Part shown: in pieces, positions 44,365 to 53,220 of the stretch
How positions within the stretch are numbered: position 1 is the stretch's first letter
Layout of the letters: every line of letters begins with the position of its first letter
Assembly: GCA_017649895.1 (NCBI GenBank)
Contig: JAGCFW010000003.1
Coordinates: 1-64,000, forward strand
From: Alphaproteobacteria bacterium
GTDB lineage: Bacteria > Pseudomonadota > Alphaproteobacteria > UBA3830
Direction: 5' to 3'
Length of the DNA: 64,000 nucleotides
Notes under the pieces: generated by a model
Told to the model about the DNA's origin: nothing
Seen by the model: only the letters and a program-made list of their open reading frames with translations
Database searches by the model: none
Position numbers and translations under genes: made by a program

Positions 44365-44824
44365 TTACTACCTCATTATTTATATGCAGAAGATGAGGTG
44401 TCGCTCCTGATTCCAACCAAACGGACTGCCCCAAATGAAATTGATGAGACCACTCGACCATCCAGCAAACGAACGCATCGAACTCAGGCTTAAACGAATC
44501 TCTTGAAATTCCAGTAACCTCTCCCGGAGAAACTGCGCAGTTGAAAGTGTTCAGGTGAACCAAATTCGCAATATTGCAAGACAGGGTTTGGCAAGAGATT
44601 TCGGCGTTTTCGATTGTTGAGTCCACAATGATTCTTGCCTCAAGATTTATGTTCAAAGCCAACTCTCCCGTGGCAGGATCATTGCCCGAGGAAAATCCCG
44701 CAACCTCAAGGCATACCGCCGGAGCTGCCAAATCACAGCGCGGTGCCGGATATATAAAACAGCTCTCTATATCAGGTAATTCCAGGATTTTCGATTTAAT
44801 GTTACTCAATAATGGTTGGATCAT
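44357..44824 (-). CDS. Head-tail region protein, possible tail terminator
   Basis: 155 residues. MIQPLLSNIKSKILELPDIE, LNINLEARIIVDST, CQTLSCNIANLVHLNTF and the end SGATPHLLHINN. Length, opening and position between the lambda-Z-like gene and V resemble Mu gp37 or tail-terminator-type proteins. I cannot assign it firmly. Overlaps both neighbours. Confidence 0.5.
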   Translation of the reverse strand: MIQPLLSNIKSKILELPDIESCFIYPAPRCDLAAPAVCLEVAGFSSGNDPATGELALNINLEARIIVDSTIENAEISCQTLSCNIANLVHLNTFNCAVSPGEVTGISRDSFKPEFDAFVCWMVEWSHQFHLGQSVWLESGATPHLLHINNEVVNG

Positions 44825-45342
44825 TTTCTTCTGCCCATTTTTCTAATTTCATAAAGAAATCGCTTTTCAAAAACTTTTGCGACTTCCGCTCCGATCAAAT
44901 ATTCAATGCTTCTTACTGCGTCATCAAAAATTGAAATTGTTACTGATTTTACAGGGGTTCTTTTCTTTGTCGTCCTTCGATAAACTCCCGATTTCCCTCC
45001 TTTTTTGAGAGTCGCGATGAATGCGTGTGGATAAATCTTACCTCCTGCCGAAACTCCAATTGGAGTCTGCCTGACACCGGATAAATCCTTCACAAATACG
45101 CTTTTGAATCTGCATACTAATTGCGCCTGAGGATTTTTTCGATTGGCTCTTCTTATCGAAATGCGATCCCGAATCAGCTTTAATTTTACTCTCTTTTGAG
45201 CAGATATTTCTTTCGACAAATGACCTTTCAGCCATTCCGCTGTTCGATTCAATGCGAAAATAGTCGCAATCAAAGCTTGCTCAGGCAAAGCATCAATCGC
45301 TTTTATTATATTGTCGGTCTGTTTTTGAATTGATGGCTTCAT
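44821..45342 (-). CDS. Minor tail protein Z / virion morphogenesis protein
   Basis: 173 residues, basic. ALPEQALIATIFALNRTAEW, RISIRRANRKNPQAQLVCRF and GVSAGGKIYPHAFIATLKKG match lambda gpZ-like (and Mu gpG-related) proteins that complete the head-tail junction. Overlaps the next gene by 4 bp. Confidence 0.75.
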   Translation of the reverse strand: MKPSIQKQTDNIIKAIDALPEQALIATIFALNRTAEWLKGHLSKEISAQKRVKLKLIRDRISIRRANRKNPQAQLVCRFKSVFVKDLSGVRQTPIGVSAGGKIYPHAFIATLKKGGKSGVYRRTTKKRTPVKSVTISIFDDAVRSIEYLIGAEVAKVFEKRFLYEIRKMGRRK

Positions 45343-45344
45343 AT

Positions 45345-45659
45345 CTACTCACCAATTAAAACCGCATTGAACTTCCACATTTGAGTGATTCCGTCCATTA
45401 AGGGTTCTTCGAAAATCTTGTATCTTCGATCATTAACCAAGATAAAATCGCCAATTCTCGGAGTAGCATCTGCCGACTTGATCGAAACTTCCGCTACTTG
45501 CTCAACAACTTGAGAATCTCCTAAATCATAGGGATTTTCAGGCTGCTTAATTACAGCAATAACTTGCTTCGTTTCACCGTTTCGAGATCTTATCGTTACT
45601 TCCTGTCCCAAGTGATCAAATACATCGTTAATTGCTGTAATTACAGTATTTTTAAACAT
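45345..45659 (-). CDS. Head-tail joining protein (lambda gpFII-like)
   Basis: 104 residues. VTIRSRNGETKQVIAVIKQP, VSIKSADATPRIGDFILVND and a C-terminal FNAVLIGE agree with small lambda-FII-like adaptor proteins binding to the head connector. Start lies at the major capsid stop. Confidence 0.7.
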   Translation of the reverse strand: MFKNTVITAINDVFDHLGQEVTIRSRNGETKQVIAVIKQPENPYDLGDSQVVEQVAEVSIKSADATPRIGDFILVNDRRYKIFEEPLMDGITQMWKFNAVLIGE

Positions 45660-46663
45660 TATGCAGCCGTTAGTTTAACCAACACTCCCGGTCTCAAGCA
45701 CAGCGGCAGTGGGTTAGATTGCGTGTGCAGCTCCGTGCCTCGATCGAACTTCCTCGGACACTGTTTCGCGTAAAGCGGTAATCCCAAAGTGTTTACGGTT
45801 TCGTTGAAATCCGCAGGTGCAAAGTAAGTCACAAAACTCTCTGCCGTACCCGTCGGGAAACAATGACCTTCACCGGAGGCAATAAATCTTCGCGTGTTTC
45901 CGTCAGGATCAGTGGCTTGGCCTCGGTATTCCTCGAAAGTTATTCCGCCGAAAGTAAATCCTGATCTCATATCGTTTCTCAGTGCCGCGCCTTCTTCCCA
46001 TCTCTCATAAGCCTCTTTCACTTTTGAATGAGAGGTCAGAGCATCGAAAAACTCAGGAGAAACCAAACAATGAACGCCGGTCATGAACTCGCCTCGAAGA
46101 TTATCTTCAATATATCTCAGAACTTCCAAACACTTTTTCTTTACATCGGTTGAGGCTGTTCCAAGAGCAAAGTTTACGGTTTTCGGCGTAATCTCAAACT
46201 CATCAAACAAATTGTACAAAGTGCTGCCGTCAGCGTCCAAAATGTTGCCCTTCAACGCTCCCATACGCAGATGCTCGAGGGTTATTGCGTGTTTATTCCT
46301 CATGGACTGCAGGTGATCAGTGACCACGTTGGCCATAGCTTCAAGTTCGTTTTCCGTGCCAAAAGCTCGGATTCCCTGGATTTCCTCCGGCAAAATAACA
46401 TCATCGTGAGGAATATGCGGAATAGTGAACGATCTCATTTTTCTTTTCGTTCTTCCTTCAAAAGTTGCTGTTCCTCCCGGCATTTGAGTCGGAAGTAAAT
46501 TCAATACTCCGTTTTGCTCTTCAACGGCAATATTGCGTGTCCTTACTGATTTTTGAGGAAACAAATTCATCGCTTCCAGCTTTCCGTAAGTGTTAGGCAA
46601 CAAGTTTATGGAAGCCGTCAATGACGTCATATTAAATGCGTCGGTATCGAATGGGTTTATCAT
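45659..46663 (-). CDS. Major capsid protein (lambda gpE family)
   Basis: 334 residues. NPFDTDAFNMTSLTASINLL, LFPQKSVRTRNIAVEEQNG, PRGGTATFEGRTKRKMRSFT-like block, PHDDVILPEEIQGIRAFGTE and the end FDRGTELHTQSNPLPLCLRP are the signature of Major Capsid Protein E. An AGGAGAA site precedes the ATG. Lies just below the decoration protein. Confidence 0.93.
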   Translation of the reverse strand: MINPFDTDAFNMTSLTASINLLPNTYGKLEAMNLFPQKSVRTRNIAVEEQNGVLNLLPTQMPGGTATFEGRTKRKMRSFTIPHIPHDDVILPEEIQGIRAFGTENELEAMANVVTDHLQSMRNKHAITLEHLRMGALKGNILDADGSTLYNLFDEFEITPKTVNFALGTASTDVKKKCLEVLRYIEDNLRGEFMTGVHCLVSPEFFDALTSHSKVKEAYERWEEGAALRNDMRSGFTFGGITFEEYRGQATDPDGNTRRFIASGEGHCFPTGTAESFVTYFAPADFNETVNTLGLPLYAKQCPRKFDRGTELHTQSNPLPLCLRPGVLVKLTAA

Positions 46664-46677
46664 ATCGTTTGTTCTCC

Positions 46678-47070
46678 TTATGCGCTTACTCGAGAGACAA
46701 TGCCTCTTGCTTCAAGACCTTTTTTGATTGCTTTTTTCTGATCCGCCGTTGCTCCCTCCGGGAATATCAACTGAGACTCGATAACAATGGCGTCCCTCGC
46801 GACAATTAATCCTTGTTGAGCTGCCGTGCTTGCATCAACATCCTGCAACAACACTCCAATTGGAGTTTCCGTGCCATCGGTCGTGGCTTCTTCATCAGTC
46901 GGATCAATTAAACTCACCTGTTTGTACGTACCGTCAGCGGTTTTTTCTCCGACAATTGTTCCCATCTTAAGATTCTGCCCTTGAGCAATCGTCACTACCT
47001 CTCGGCAATAGTTCTTTTCTGCTTCATATTTGAGCAAACTAAGCAATCTATCTTTTTCTTCTATATTCAT
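46678..47070 (-). CDS. Head decoration protein (lambda gpD-like)
   Basis: 130 residues. NYCREVVTIAQGQNLKMGTI, VTLIDPTD-like (VSLIDPTDEEATTDGTETPI), GVLLQDVDAS and the C-terminal GLEARGIVSRVSA match the HDPD family that trimerises on the capsid surface. The operon order protease, D, E is as in lambda. Confidence 0.88.
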   Translation of the reverse strand: MNIEEKDRLLSLLKYEAEKNYCREVVTIAQGQNLKMGTIVGEKTADGTYKQVSLIDPTDEEATTDGTETPIGVLLQDVDASTAAQQGLIVARDAIVIESQLIFPEGATADQKKAIKKGLEARGIVSRVSA

Positions 47071-47085
47071 TTATCTTCCTCCCTC

Positions 47086-47184
47086 TTATTTATCCCCTCG
47101 CGGAGCGAATTACTGGATGCAACGACTCGTTGCTTCTTATTTATCCCCTCATGGAGCGAATTTACGGATGCAATGTCACACTGC
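47086..47184 (-). repeat. Two tandem palindromic repeat units between decoration and protease genes (copies A, B)
   Basis: Cores are at 47097-47133 (A) and 47148-47184 (B), 51 bp apart, each preceded on the plus strand by TTATTTATCCC. On the minus strand each core is a 15-bp palindrome, then ATCC, a short variable patch and ATTCGCTCCGCGAG. A's palindrome GCAACGAGTCGTTGC is perfect. B's GCAGTGTGACATTGC has one G-T wobble. Copy B lies within the end of the protease gene and provides its last codons and stop. Confidence 0.8.
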
Positions 47185-48190
47185 CTGCACGCTGCTTTGC
47201 TGCTGCTATTACAGGATTCTCTTTTTGCATTTCTTTGTGATAAACATGGCTCGAGATTTCTTCTTTCGCGTCCATCGAGTTCAACAATGCCTCTTTTACT
47301 TGATCCACTGTAAACTTTTGCTCAATGAACTTAGCCAATTTCCTTTCAGCATGAGCCAACTTACAAAGTTGAGCTATTTCCAGAATTTCAGCTCTGTATT
47401 TCTCGATTTCTTCTTCATTCTTTTCTTCCATCTTTTTCTCCTTTTTCATAATTTCTTCCCATGGATTGCACGTTATCTCATCTGCCAGCCCAACTTCGAT
47501 TGCATTTTCTCCGTAATACGTCGCTGCTTGAGTTTTTCGGATTTTCTCGATATCCAAATTTCGATTGCGAGCCACTGTTGATAAGAACATTTCATAAAGT
47601 CTGTTTACTTCCCTTTGTAATTTGTCTTTCGCGTTCTTAGACAGAGGTTCGTGAGGTGTAAGATCGTTTTTCTCCTCACCTGCAAAAATGGTCGTGTACT
47701 TTACGCCCAGCTTCTTATCTGCCTCTGAAATATCAGTATGAGTTGCAATTACTCCAATGCTGCCGACACCGCTTGTTCGATTCACGAAAATCCTTGAACA
47801 CGCCGAGGCTATTGCGTAGGCCGCGGAAAATGCTGAGTCGTTGGCATAGGCGTAAATCGGTTTCTTATCTCTCGCCCCATAAATAAAGTCGACTAAATCA
47901 AAGAGACCTCCGACTTCACCTCCCGGACTATCGATATCCAGCAAAAGCGACTCAACTTTATCGTCATGTAAAGCTCTGGAAACCGATAAGTAAATATCGT
48001 CATAATTCGTGGTGTAGTAAAATCTCTCGCTTCGCTTTGTCAGTAGACCGTAGACTGGAATTACAGCGACGCCGTTATCAATTGAATACTCAGAGAGTAC
48101 AAATGTTCCCTTCGGAATCCACTCAAAATTCAAGGTAGGTTCAAGATATTCTGATGCCACCAATAAAGGTCTATTCGTTACTCGTATCAT
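47162..48190 (-). CDS. S49 family capsid maturation protease
   Basis: 342 residues. LLDIDSPGGEVGGLFDLVDF, then ANDSAFSAAYAIASACSRIF with the nucleophile serine, and TSGVGSIGVIATHTDISEAD leading to the general-base lysine region. This is the lambda gpC/SppA-like protease. The C-terminal ~110 residues are helical and charged (EKKMEEKNEEEIEKYRAEIL), as in protease-scaffold fusions. The last residues AGSVTLHP and the stop are supplied by palindromic copy B. It overlaps the portal gene by 20 bp. Confidence 0.9.
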   Translation of the reverse strand: MIRVTNRPLLVASEYLEPTLNFEWIPKGTFVLSEYSIDNGVAVIPVYGLLTKRSERFYYTTNYDDIYLSVSRALHDDKVESLLLDIDSPGGEVGGLFDLVDFIYGARDKKPIYAYANDSAFSAAYAIASACSRIFVNRTSGVGSIGVIATHTDISEADKKLGVKYTTIFAGEEKNDLTPHEPLSKNAKDKLQREVNRLYEMFLSTVARNRNLDIEKIRKTQAATYYGENAIEVGLADEITCNPWEEIMKKEKKMEEKNEEEIEKYRAEILEIAQLCKLAHAERKLAKFIEQKFTVDQVKEALLNSMDAKEEISSHVYHKEMQKENPVIAAAKQRAGSVTLHP

Positions 48191-49580
48191 CGTTTTCTCC
48201 GTCTAGTACAGAATCAAATTTCAAGCCCATTTTTTGCGCTCTCTCGTTATCGTTTTTGATTTCTTCATCTATCTCTTCCACGTCGTAGCCAAGCTCCGAA
48301 ACGACTTCCGCTCGCGATTTGAAACCGCATCTTACCGCGTTCATTTGAGCTTTCTGTTCTTTCAAAGGATCAACCCATGCAAACCCTTGCGGAATCCACT
48401 TCACCGCAGCGAAGTTCTTATCGTTTGGTATTTTTATAGAGTTCGAAAGGACCGCAAGCTCAATCCATTTATTCCAGATCGGTCGACAAAACTGATATAC
48501 AATCAGATTGTGCTGTAATGCGGTACAACGTCTTCTAAATTCAAGTAATCCTGCTCTGATAGAAGAGTAATTTACTCCCGACAAGTCTCCAGTCAACTGC
48601 TCATAGGTGATTCCCAAACCAACGGAAATTGCTCGCAGTTGCTGTTTTATAAATATCTCGTAAGTACCGCCAACATCTGCCGGAGTAGAAAATTTGATAT
48701 CCTCTCCGGGATCAAGAAATTGCATCGTGCCTGGCTCTAAGCCGTACAGATCAGAGCCTTCTTCTTGTTTAAAGATTTCAGAATCAGGATCAAGTCGTGT
48801 TACAAATCCCGCAAACATTGCTGCTGTTTTCTTTCTCACAAGTTCGGCATCTTCGTATTGATCAAGTTCGTGCAGCTTCAAAAGAACATTTGACAGCCAA
48901 GGTTCTCCCCGAATCTGTCCGGGACGAAGTGGCTTGTATATGTGCAATATTTCGCTTGCCGGAACTCGAATTGACTCGAAGTTCAGCCCTCTGCAAGAGT
49001 CTCCCGGATGCTCTTTATATAAGTAGTACGCAACCTTCTTCCCGAATTTATCAAATTCAATTCCTGACTTTATAATATGTCCGTTCGGAAGAGGATAATC
49101 TTTGCTCGCATCTAAATGTTCGGCTTCTAAAACCTGTAATTTGAGTGGCACTGTGCCATTTTTTCGATCGGTTTTTATTCTTACGAAACACTCACCGCAT
49201 TCGATAACACTTCGGAGTACGAGGGCTTGCAAGCCGTAAAAGTCACAAATACCGGCGACATCCGCTTCGTCCGTCCATTGCAGCCATAATTCTTGTATCC
49301 TTTTTCGAAAATCCGCGTCCCGTGCTTTAGATTGAGGCTTAATTCCTGTACCGATACAATTTGATACTATCGCTTCAACGGCATTTGCCGCATATGGATT
49401 TTTTCTGATAATATCGTGCGATCGGATTCTCAATGTGCTTAAATTTGAGTCCAGAATTGAGTTGATTGATGATCCCGTAGGATACCAATTGTTCAATCGC
49501 TTTCCGTGTCCCGCTCCGTCGTATGGCGTTTGGGCTTTCTTCTTGAACAGATTTGCAATCGAATTGAAAAGTTTCATCAT
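48171..49580 (-). CDS. Portal protein (lambda family)
   Basis: 469 residues. YDGAGHGKRLNNWYPTGSSI, RIRSHDIIRKNPYAANAVEA, IKPQSKARD, LQWTDEADVAGICDFYGLQA and ILHIYKPLRPGQIRGEPWLS are lambda gpB portal blocks. The dodecameric portal is the DNA gate. It overlaps the methyltransferase gene by 4 bp. Confidence 0.93.
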   Translation of the reverse strand: MMKLFNSIANLFKKKAQTPYDGAGHGKRLNNWYPTGSSINSILDSNLSTLRIRSHDIIRKNPYAANAVEAIVSNCIGTGIKPQSKARDADFRKRIQELWLQWTDEADVAGICDFYGLQALVLRSVIECGECFVRIKTDRKNGTVPLKLQVLEAEHLDASKDYPLPNGHIIKSGIEFDKFGKKVAYYLYKEHPGDSCRGLNFESIRVPASEILHIYKPLRPGQIRGEPWLSNVLLKLHELDQYEDAELVRKKTAAMFAGFVTRLDPDSEIFKQEEGSDLYGLEPGTMQFLDPGEDIKFSTPADVGGTYEIFIKQQLRAISVGLGITYEQLTGDLSGVNYSSIRAGLLEFRRRCTALQHNLIVYQFCRPIWNKWIELAVLSNSIKIPNDKNFAAVKWIPQGFAWVDPLKEQKAQMNAVRCGFKSRAEVVSELGYDVEEIDEEIKNDNERAQKMGLKFDSVLDGENDDTSNE

Positions 49581-50509
49581 ATCGCTTCAAAAAAAGTCTT
49601 TTTGATTTGTTCGGCAATTGCTTTAATCACAGGAACACAAACACTGTTCCCCAGTTGCTTGTAAATCTGTGTTTTCGGAACTTTGTTAATCACGAAATAA
49701 TCGGGAAATCCTTGCAATCGCGCGCATTCTCTTTCAGTTAATCTTCTTGGATTACCTGTCGGATGATTCAATAAAATCTTTTCAGGATGACTCAAATATC
49801 GAGCCACTAACGTAACCGTATATGGTTCTGCTTCATCGAAAATTTTATACGAACACCACCCCGTTGATCCGAATTTCATTCTTTCTTGAATATGCGTCCA
49901 TCGGTGATCCGACAGGCAGTAGCTCTCGCCGACGTTTTCCTCAACTATATCTGAAATGTGAGTCTCTATTCCTAACGGCTTCGGAAATTCAAAATTCTTA
50001 CTTTGATCTAAATGCCCGACGATATACAGTCGTCGTCTGTTTTGCGGTATACCAAAATCTTTTCCGCTTAAAATCTCATAATTAACTTTGTATCCAAGCT
50101 GTTTCAAACGTTCTAATATCAGCTGAAATATTTCTCCGTTGTTTATTCCTTTGAGATTCGGAACGTTTTCAAGCAGAAATACTTTTGGCTTTTTCTCTTT
50201 CAAAATTCTTTCGATTTCAAAGAACGCCTGACCTCGTTCGTCATTGAAACCTTTTCTCAGACCTGCAACGGAAAATGATTGGCATGGAAACCCGGCCAAC
50301 AAAACATCGTGATCAGGTATCTCCGTTTCTGAAATACCCCTGATATCTCCGAAAATATTTTCGTTTCCGAAATTTGCGCTGTATGTCGTGACCGCATGCT
50401 TATCGATTTCGCTCGTAAAGACGCAATCAACGTTCTCTTTCTCGAACGCTTGCTCGAAACCAAGTCGGATTCCTCCGATCCCGGCATACAAATCTGCTAT
50501 TTTTATCAT
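49577..50509 (-). CDS. DNA (cytosine-5) methyltransferase
   Basis: 310 residues with all main C5 motifs: I (DLYAGIGGIRLGFEQAF), IV with the nucleophile in GFPCQSFSVAG (C76), VI (LLENVPNL), VIII (QNRRRLYIVG), and IX/X (RRLTERECARLQGFPDYF, YKQLGNSVCVPVIKAIA). A complete enzyme that probably protects phage DNA from host restriction. It is wedged into the head operon between portal and gpW by ATGA-type overlaps on both sides, so it is expressed late. Confidence 0.93.
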   Translation of the reverse strand: MIKIADLYAGIGGIRLGFEQAFEKENVDCVFTSEIDKHAVTTYSANFGNENIFGDIRGISETEIPDHDVLLAGFPCQSFSVAGLRKGFNDERGQAFFEIERILKEKKPKVFLLENVPNLKGINNGEIFQLILERLKQLGYKVNYEILSGKDFGIPQNRRRLYIVGHLDQSKNFEFPKPLGIETHISDIVEENVGESYCLSDHRWTHIQERMKFGSTGWCSYKIFDEAEPYTVTLVARYLSHPEKILLNHPTGNPRRLTERECARLQGFPDYFVINKVPKTQIYKQLGNSVCVPVIKAIAEQIKKTFFEAI

Positions 50510-50724
50510 TCTACTCCCTTGGACGTCGTAAAAACGATCTGCCTTTTGCTTGAAGTTTTGAGGTTCGCTTTGATCTGACTCCGTAATTTGAGCAATTGCT
50601 CCAAATCCGCTCCGGCATACTGCACATGTACATCGCCGTAAGTCACTGAAGTCACACGCTTTCCTGACTGTAATTCCAGAATTGCTTTCTCTATGATTTC
50701 TAATTTTTCGCTGTCACTTATCAC
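50506..50724 (-). CDS. Head-to-tail joining protein W (lambda gpW-like)
   Basis: 72 residues. EIIEKAILELQSGKRVTSVT, then YGDVHVQYAGADLEQLLKLR is the gpW pattern. The protein plugs the portal after packaging. Overlaps terminase and methyltransferase genes. Confidence 0.88.
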   Translation of the reverse strand: MISDSEKLEIIEKAILELQSGKRVTSVTYGDVHVQYAGADLEQLLKLRSQIKANLKTSSKRQIVFTTSKGVE

Positions 50725-52748
50725 AGAAAACTGCTCCTAATTTTCTTAAGTCTTCTTGTAACCTTTGGTTTTTCCTCCGGGTTACTCAGCTCCATAATTT
50801 GCTGCCATTTCTGATCTGACCAACGGTCGATTCCCAGAGCTATTGCAGCTGCTCTTGCATAAATCCTGCAATCTAGGGCTTCGTTTCGATCTCGAATCTT
50901 CTTCCATTCTCTTTTCGGATATCCTCTGACGATCTTGGTAACCAACTGTTCTGCCGTAATTTGTTTGAAATATTCCGTGTTATACTCCGGAAAATGACAG
51001 TAGGGAGCCCCTACAGGCGATATTTGTCCTCCGGACAGGTAAGCGTGACGCTTAACCCCGTATTTCTCTCCGAGAGGGTTATGATTTACCGCTGGCTGTA
51101 TCTTATTTTCTTCCTTGCGTAGCAGATTTTCGCGCCAAACCTCAGGTTTGAGCCAACCGTAGAATTCGCTCTTTAAGAGTGAAACTCCGACCTTCCACAA
51201 TCTCACTCCGTTGGCGATCTTTTTTCCGTGCTTATTTACATCGACTTTGGTCGGAGCATTCAATGAAACCAGCGAATTATCAACTCCTTTTACAGCCATA
51301 ACGTTGTGAATCGGCTGCTTTCTCACCCAATCGTAGACATGCTGCGTCGCAAATCCTGAGTCCACTGCCATCATGTTGATTTTCCGATAAACCCCGTCTT
51401 CGGATTCAAACTCTTCGTTCAGAATTTCAGATAATTTGTTCCACGGAGTCTGAGTTGTTGGATTCCCGTAAATCACTCGATAATCAACTGACCAATTCTC
51501 GTGGTCCTTACCCCAAGCAACGATTTCCAGCTCAATTCGATCATTTTGAACGTCCACTCCGGCAGTGAGAACGTATCCGCCTTTTGGCACTCGACCGATT
51601 TTGTAATTTTCCCTTCGATCAAACAGCAAACCCCAATCCGGCACGTCACCTTTTTCTTCCCAAGGCAGACCCAAGGTCGTATTCGTCCAAGCTTTCAGTA
51701 ATTGGTCATCTTTTTTCGCTGATTCGTAATTGTGATAGCAGGTTTCCCAACTCATCCAGCCAACCGGTGAATACAACGAACTTAAGTGAAAGCCTATCGT
51801 TCTTCCTTTTTGGCGGTGAACTGGCTGTGTTTTGTTTTTTTGTTGAGTGTTTTCTTCCTCGCGGAGCGAATCTTTGGATGCAACATCATGTTGCCGTTGC
51901 GGTCGCCATTCTCCCTTTTGGAGCATTTCTGTTTTGTATCTTTCATCAATATGTTCTTTACAAAATTCACAAACATAAGACACTTTAGAATCAATTTGAT
52001 CATAGTGAATGTTCTCCCACTTCAGCGTTTGATAGCCGTCACAGAACGGACACGGCACGAAATAATACCTTTGATCCGTCTCACTGAATTCTTTCTCAAT
52101 TCTCGATAATCCCTGAATCGTCGGAGTTGAAACGATAAAAATTTTGCGCCTCGTAAAGGTCGCTGTTCTTTGAATAGCCAAAGTAAGAGGATCTCCCTCC
52201 GAGTCTGCATCAGGAGGATAAGCATCAACCTCATCTAAAAAGAGATATTTCACCGGCATTGAGCGAAGTCCAACAGCTGAATTCGCACCTGTAATTACGA
52301 CCTGACCGCCCGGAAATTCCTTACTTTGGACGGTGTTCCCGGAATCTCTGGTTCGCGGATCTTTCACTTTATCTCGCAAGCACGGAGTGTCCTCAATCAA
52401 AGGAGCTAATCGCCCCTTACTCCAGCGTTTCCCCATTTCCACAGTCGGTTGAACAACTAACATCGGTCCCGGTGCTTGATCGATCATGTATCCGATCCAA
52501 TTGTTTCCGGCCTCTGTTCCGCCAATTTGTGCTCCCTTCATAAAAACCACTTTCTCGTACGGTGATGAAGGTGAGAGCGCGTCCATGATTTCCTTTAGAT
52601 ATGGAGTCCTTGAAGTTCTAAACCTTCCAGGCTCTGAGGATGCCGTTCTTGATAACACTCGGTTAGCGTCTGCCCAGTCCGACACGCTGATCACCGAATC
52701 CGGCTTGATTCCTCTTTCAAAAGATTTCAGAAAATCATCGCAGGTCAT
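50721..52748 (-). CDS. Terminase large subunit (GpA family) carrying a repeat insertion
   Basis: 675 residues. ATPase: FMKGAQIGGTEAGNNWIGYM (Walker A-like), VVQPTVEMGKRWSKGRLAP, LFLDEVDAYPPDADSEGDPL (Walker B). Nuclease: AGVDVQNDRIELEIVAWG and AVDSGFATQHVYDWVRKQ. Normally the zinc-ribbon region CEFCKEHIDERYKTEMLQKG-EWRP is followed closely by GRTIGFHLSSLYSPVG. Here about 30 extra residues intervene, beginning QHDVASKDSLRE, which are encoded by palindromic copy C at 51858-51894 and a short lysine/glutamine-rich tail. Confidence 0.93.
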   Translation of the reverse strand: MTCDDFLKSFERGIKPDSVISVSDWADANRVLSRTASSEPGRFRTSRTPYLKEIMDALSPSSPYEKVVFMKGAQIGGTEAGNNWIGYMIDQAPGPMLVVQPTVEMGKRWSKGRLAPLIEDTPCLRDKVKDPRTRDSGNTVQSKEFPGGQVVITGANSAVGLRSMPVKYLFLDEVDAYPPDADSEGDPLTLAIQRTATFTRRKIFIVSTPTIQGLSRIEKEFSETDQRYYFVPCPFCDGYQTLKWENIHYDQIDSKVSYVCEFCKEHIDERYKTEMLQKGEWRPQRQHDVASKDSLREEENTQQKNKTQPVHRQKGRTIGFHLSSLYSPVGWMSWETCYHNYESAKKDDQLLKAWTNTTLGLPWEEKGDVPDWGLLFDRRENYKIGRVPKGGYVLTAGVDVQNDRIELEIVAWGKDHENWSVDYRVIYGNPTTQTPWNKLSEILNEEFESEDGVYRKINMMAVDSGFATQHVYDWVRKQPIHNVMAVKGVDNSLVSLNAPTKVDVNKHGKKIANGVRLWKVGVSLLKSEFYGWLKPEVWRENLLRKEENKIQPAVNHNPLGEKYGVKRHAYLSGGQISPVGAPYCHFPEYNTEYFKQITAEQLVTKIVRGYPKREWKKIRDRNEALDCRIYARAAAIALGIDRWSDQKWQQIMELSNPEEKPKVTRRLKKIRSSFL
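51858..51894 (-). repeat. Palindromic repeat inside the terminase gene (copy C)
   Basis: 37-bp core with the perfect palindrome GCAACATGATGTTGC and the conserved tail ATTCGCTCCGCGAG, on the coding strand. It is translated as QHDVASKDSLRE at about residues 285-297, in the same frame as copy D in the methylase. Confidence 0.85.
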
Positions 52749-53220
52749 CTCTCGATAATTCCTCCAAAACCGTACGAAACTCTTTCATCAATATTTCATG
52801 GATTTCCGATGGGTCATCTACGCTCGCCAACAATGACGAAAGTCTATCGGCAATTGAAAAAATTCCATCCCTTACAATCCGTGCTTTTGAAAAAAACGCT
52901 TTCTTTACCTCATCGATAGGAACTAATTCGCCTGTTTCTGCCTTTACTCTGGCTTCCAACAGTTTCCCTTTTTCAATTTCATTTTTAAGCTTCGTTTTCA
53001 TCAGAAGCTTGTGCATATCGTCTTGAACAAAGTACGTTCCCTGACTCTTTCTCTGTTTCGGCAGGTGAATGTTTCGGTAATTTTCTAACTCGGCATTTGC
53101 GGTGTATTCGTCAATCATTCCATCAATCAGAGTGATTTTTCCCTGCTTAATCAGCTTGGCTGCGTATTGCTTTGAAAATCCCTGACGTCTTGCCCATTCT
53201 GATTGCGAAATTAATGCCAT
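52735..53220 (-). CDS. Terminase small subunit-like protein
   Basis: 161 residues. An N-terminal helix-turn-helix of the Nu1/elements-of-external-origin type (ISQSEWARRQGFSKQYAAKL) is followed by a helical dimerisation part (ARVKAETGELVPIDEVKKAF). It recognises the packaging site. Overlaps the large subunit by 14 bp, as often in lambdoid terminase pairs. Confidence 0.8.
   Translation of the reverse strand: MALISQSEWARRQGFSKQYAAKLIKQGKITLIDGMIDEYTANAELENYRNIHLPKQRKSQGTYFVQDDMHKLLMKTKLKNEIEKGKLLEARVKAETGELVPIDEVKKAFFSKARIVRDGIFSIADRLSSLLASVDDPSEIHEILMKEFRTVLEELSRDDLR

Noticed and set aside
47086-47184. CRISPR-like array from two tandem repeat units
   Set aside because: Only two units, no unique spacers of even length, and the same core occurs singly inside genes; palindromic repeat family explains it better.
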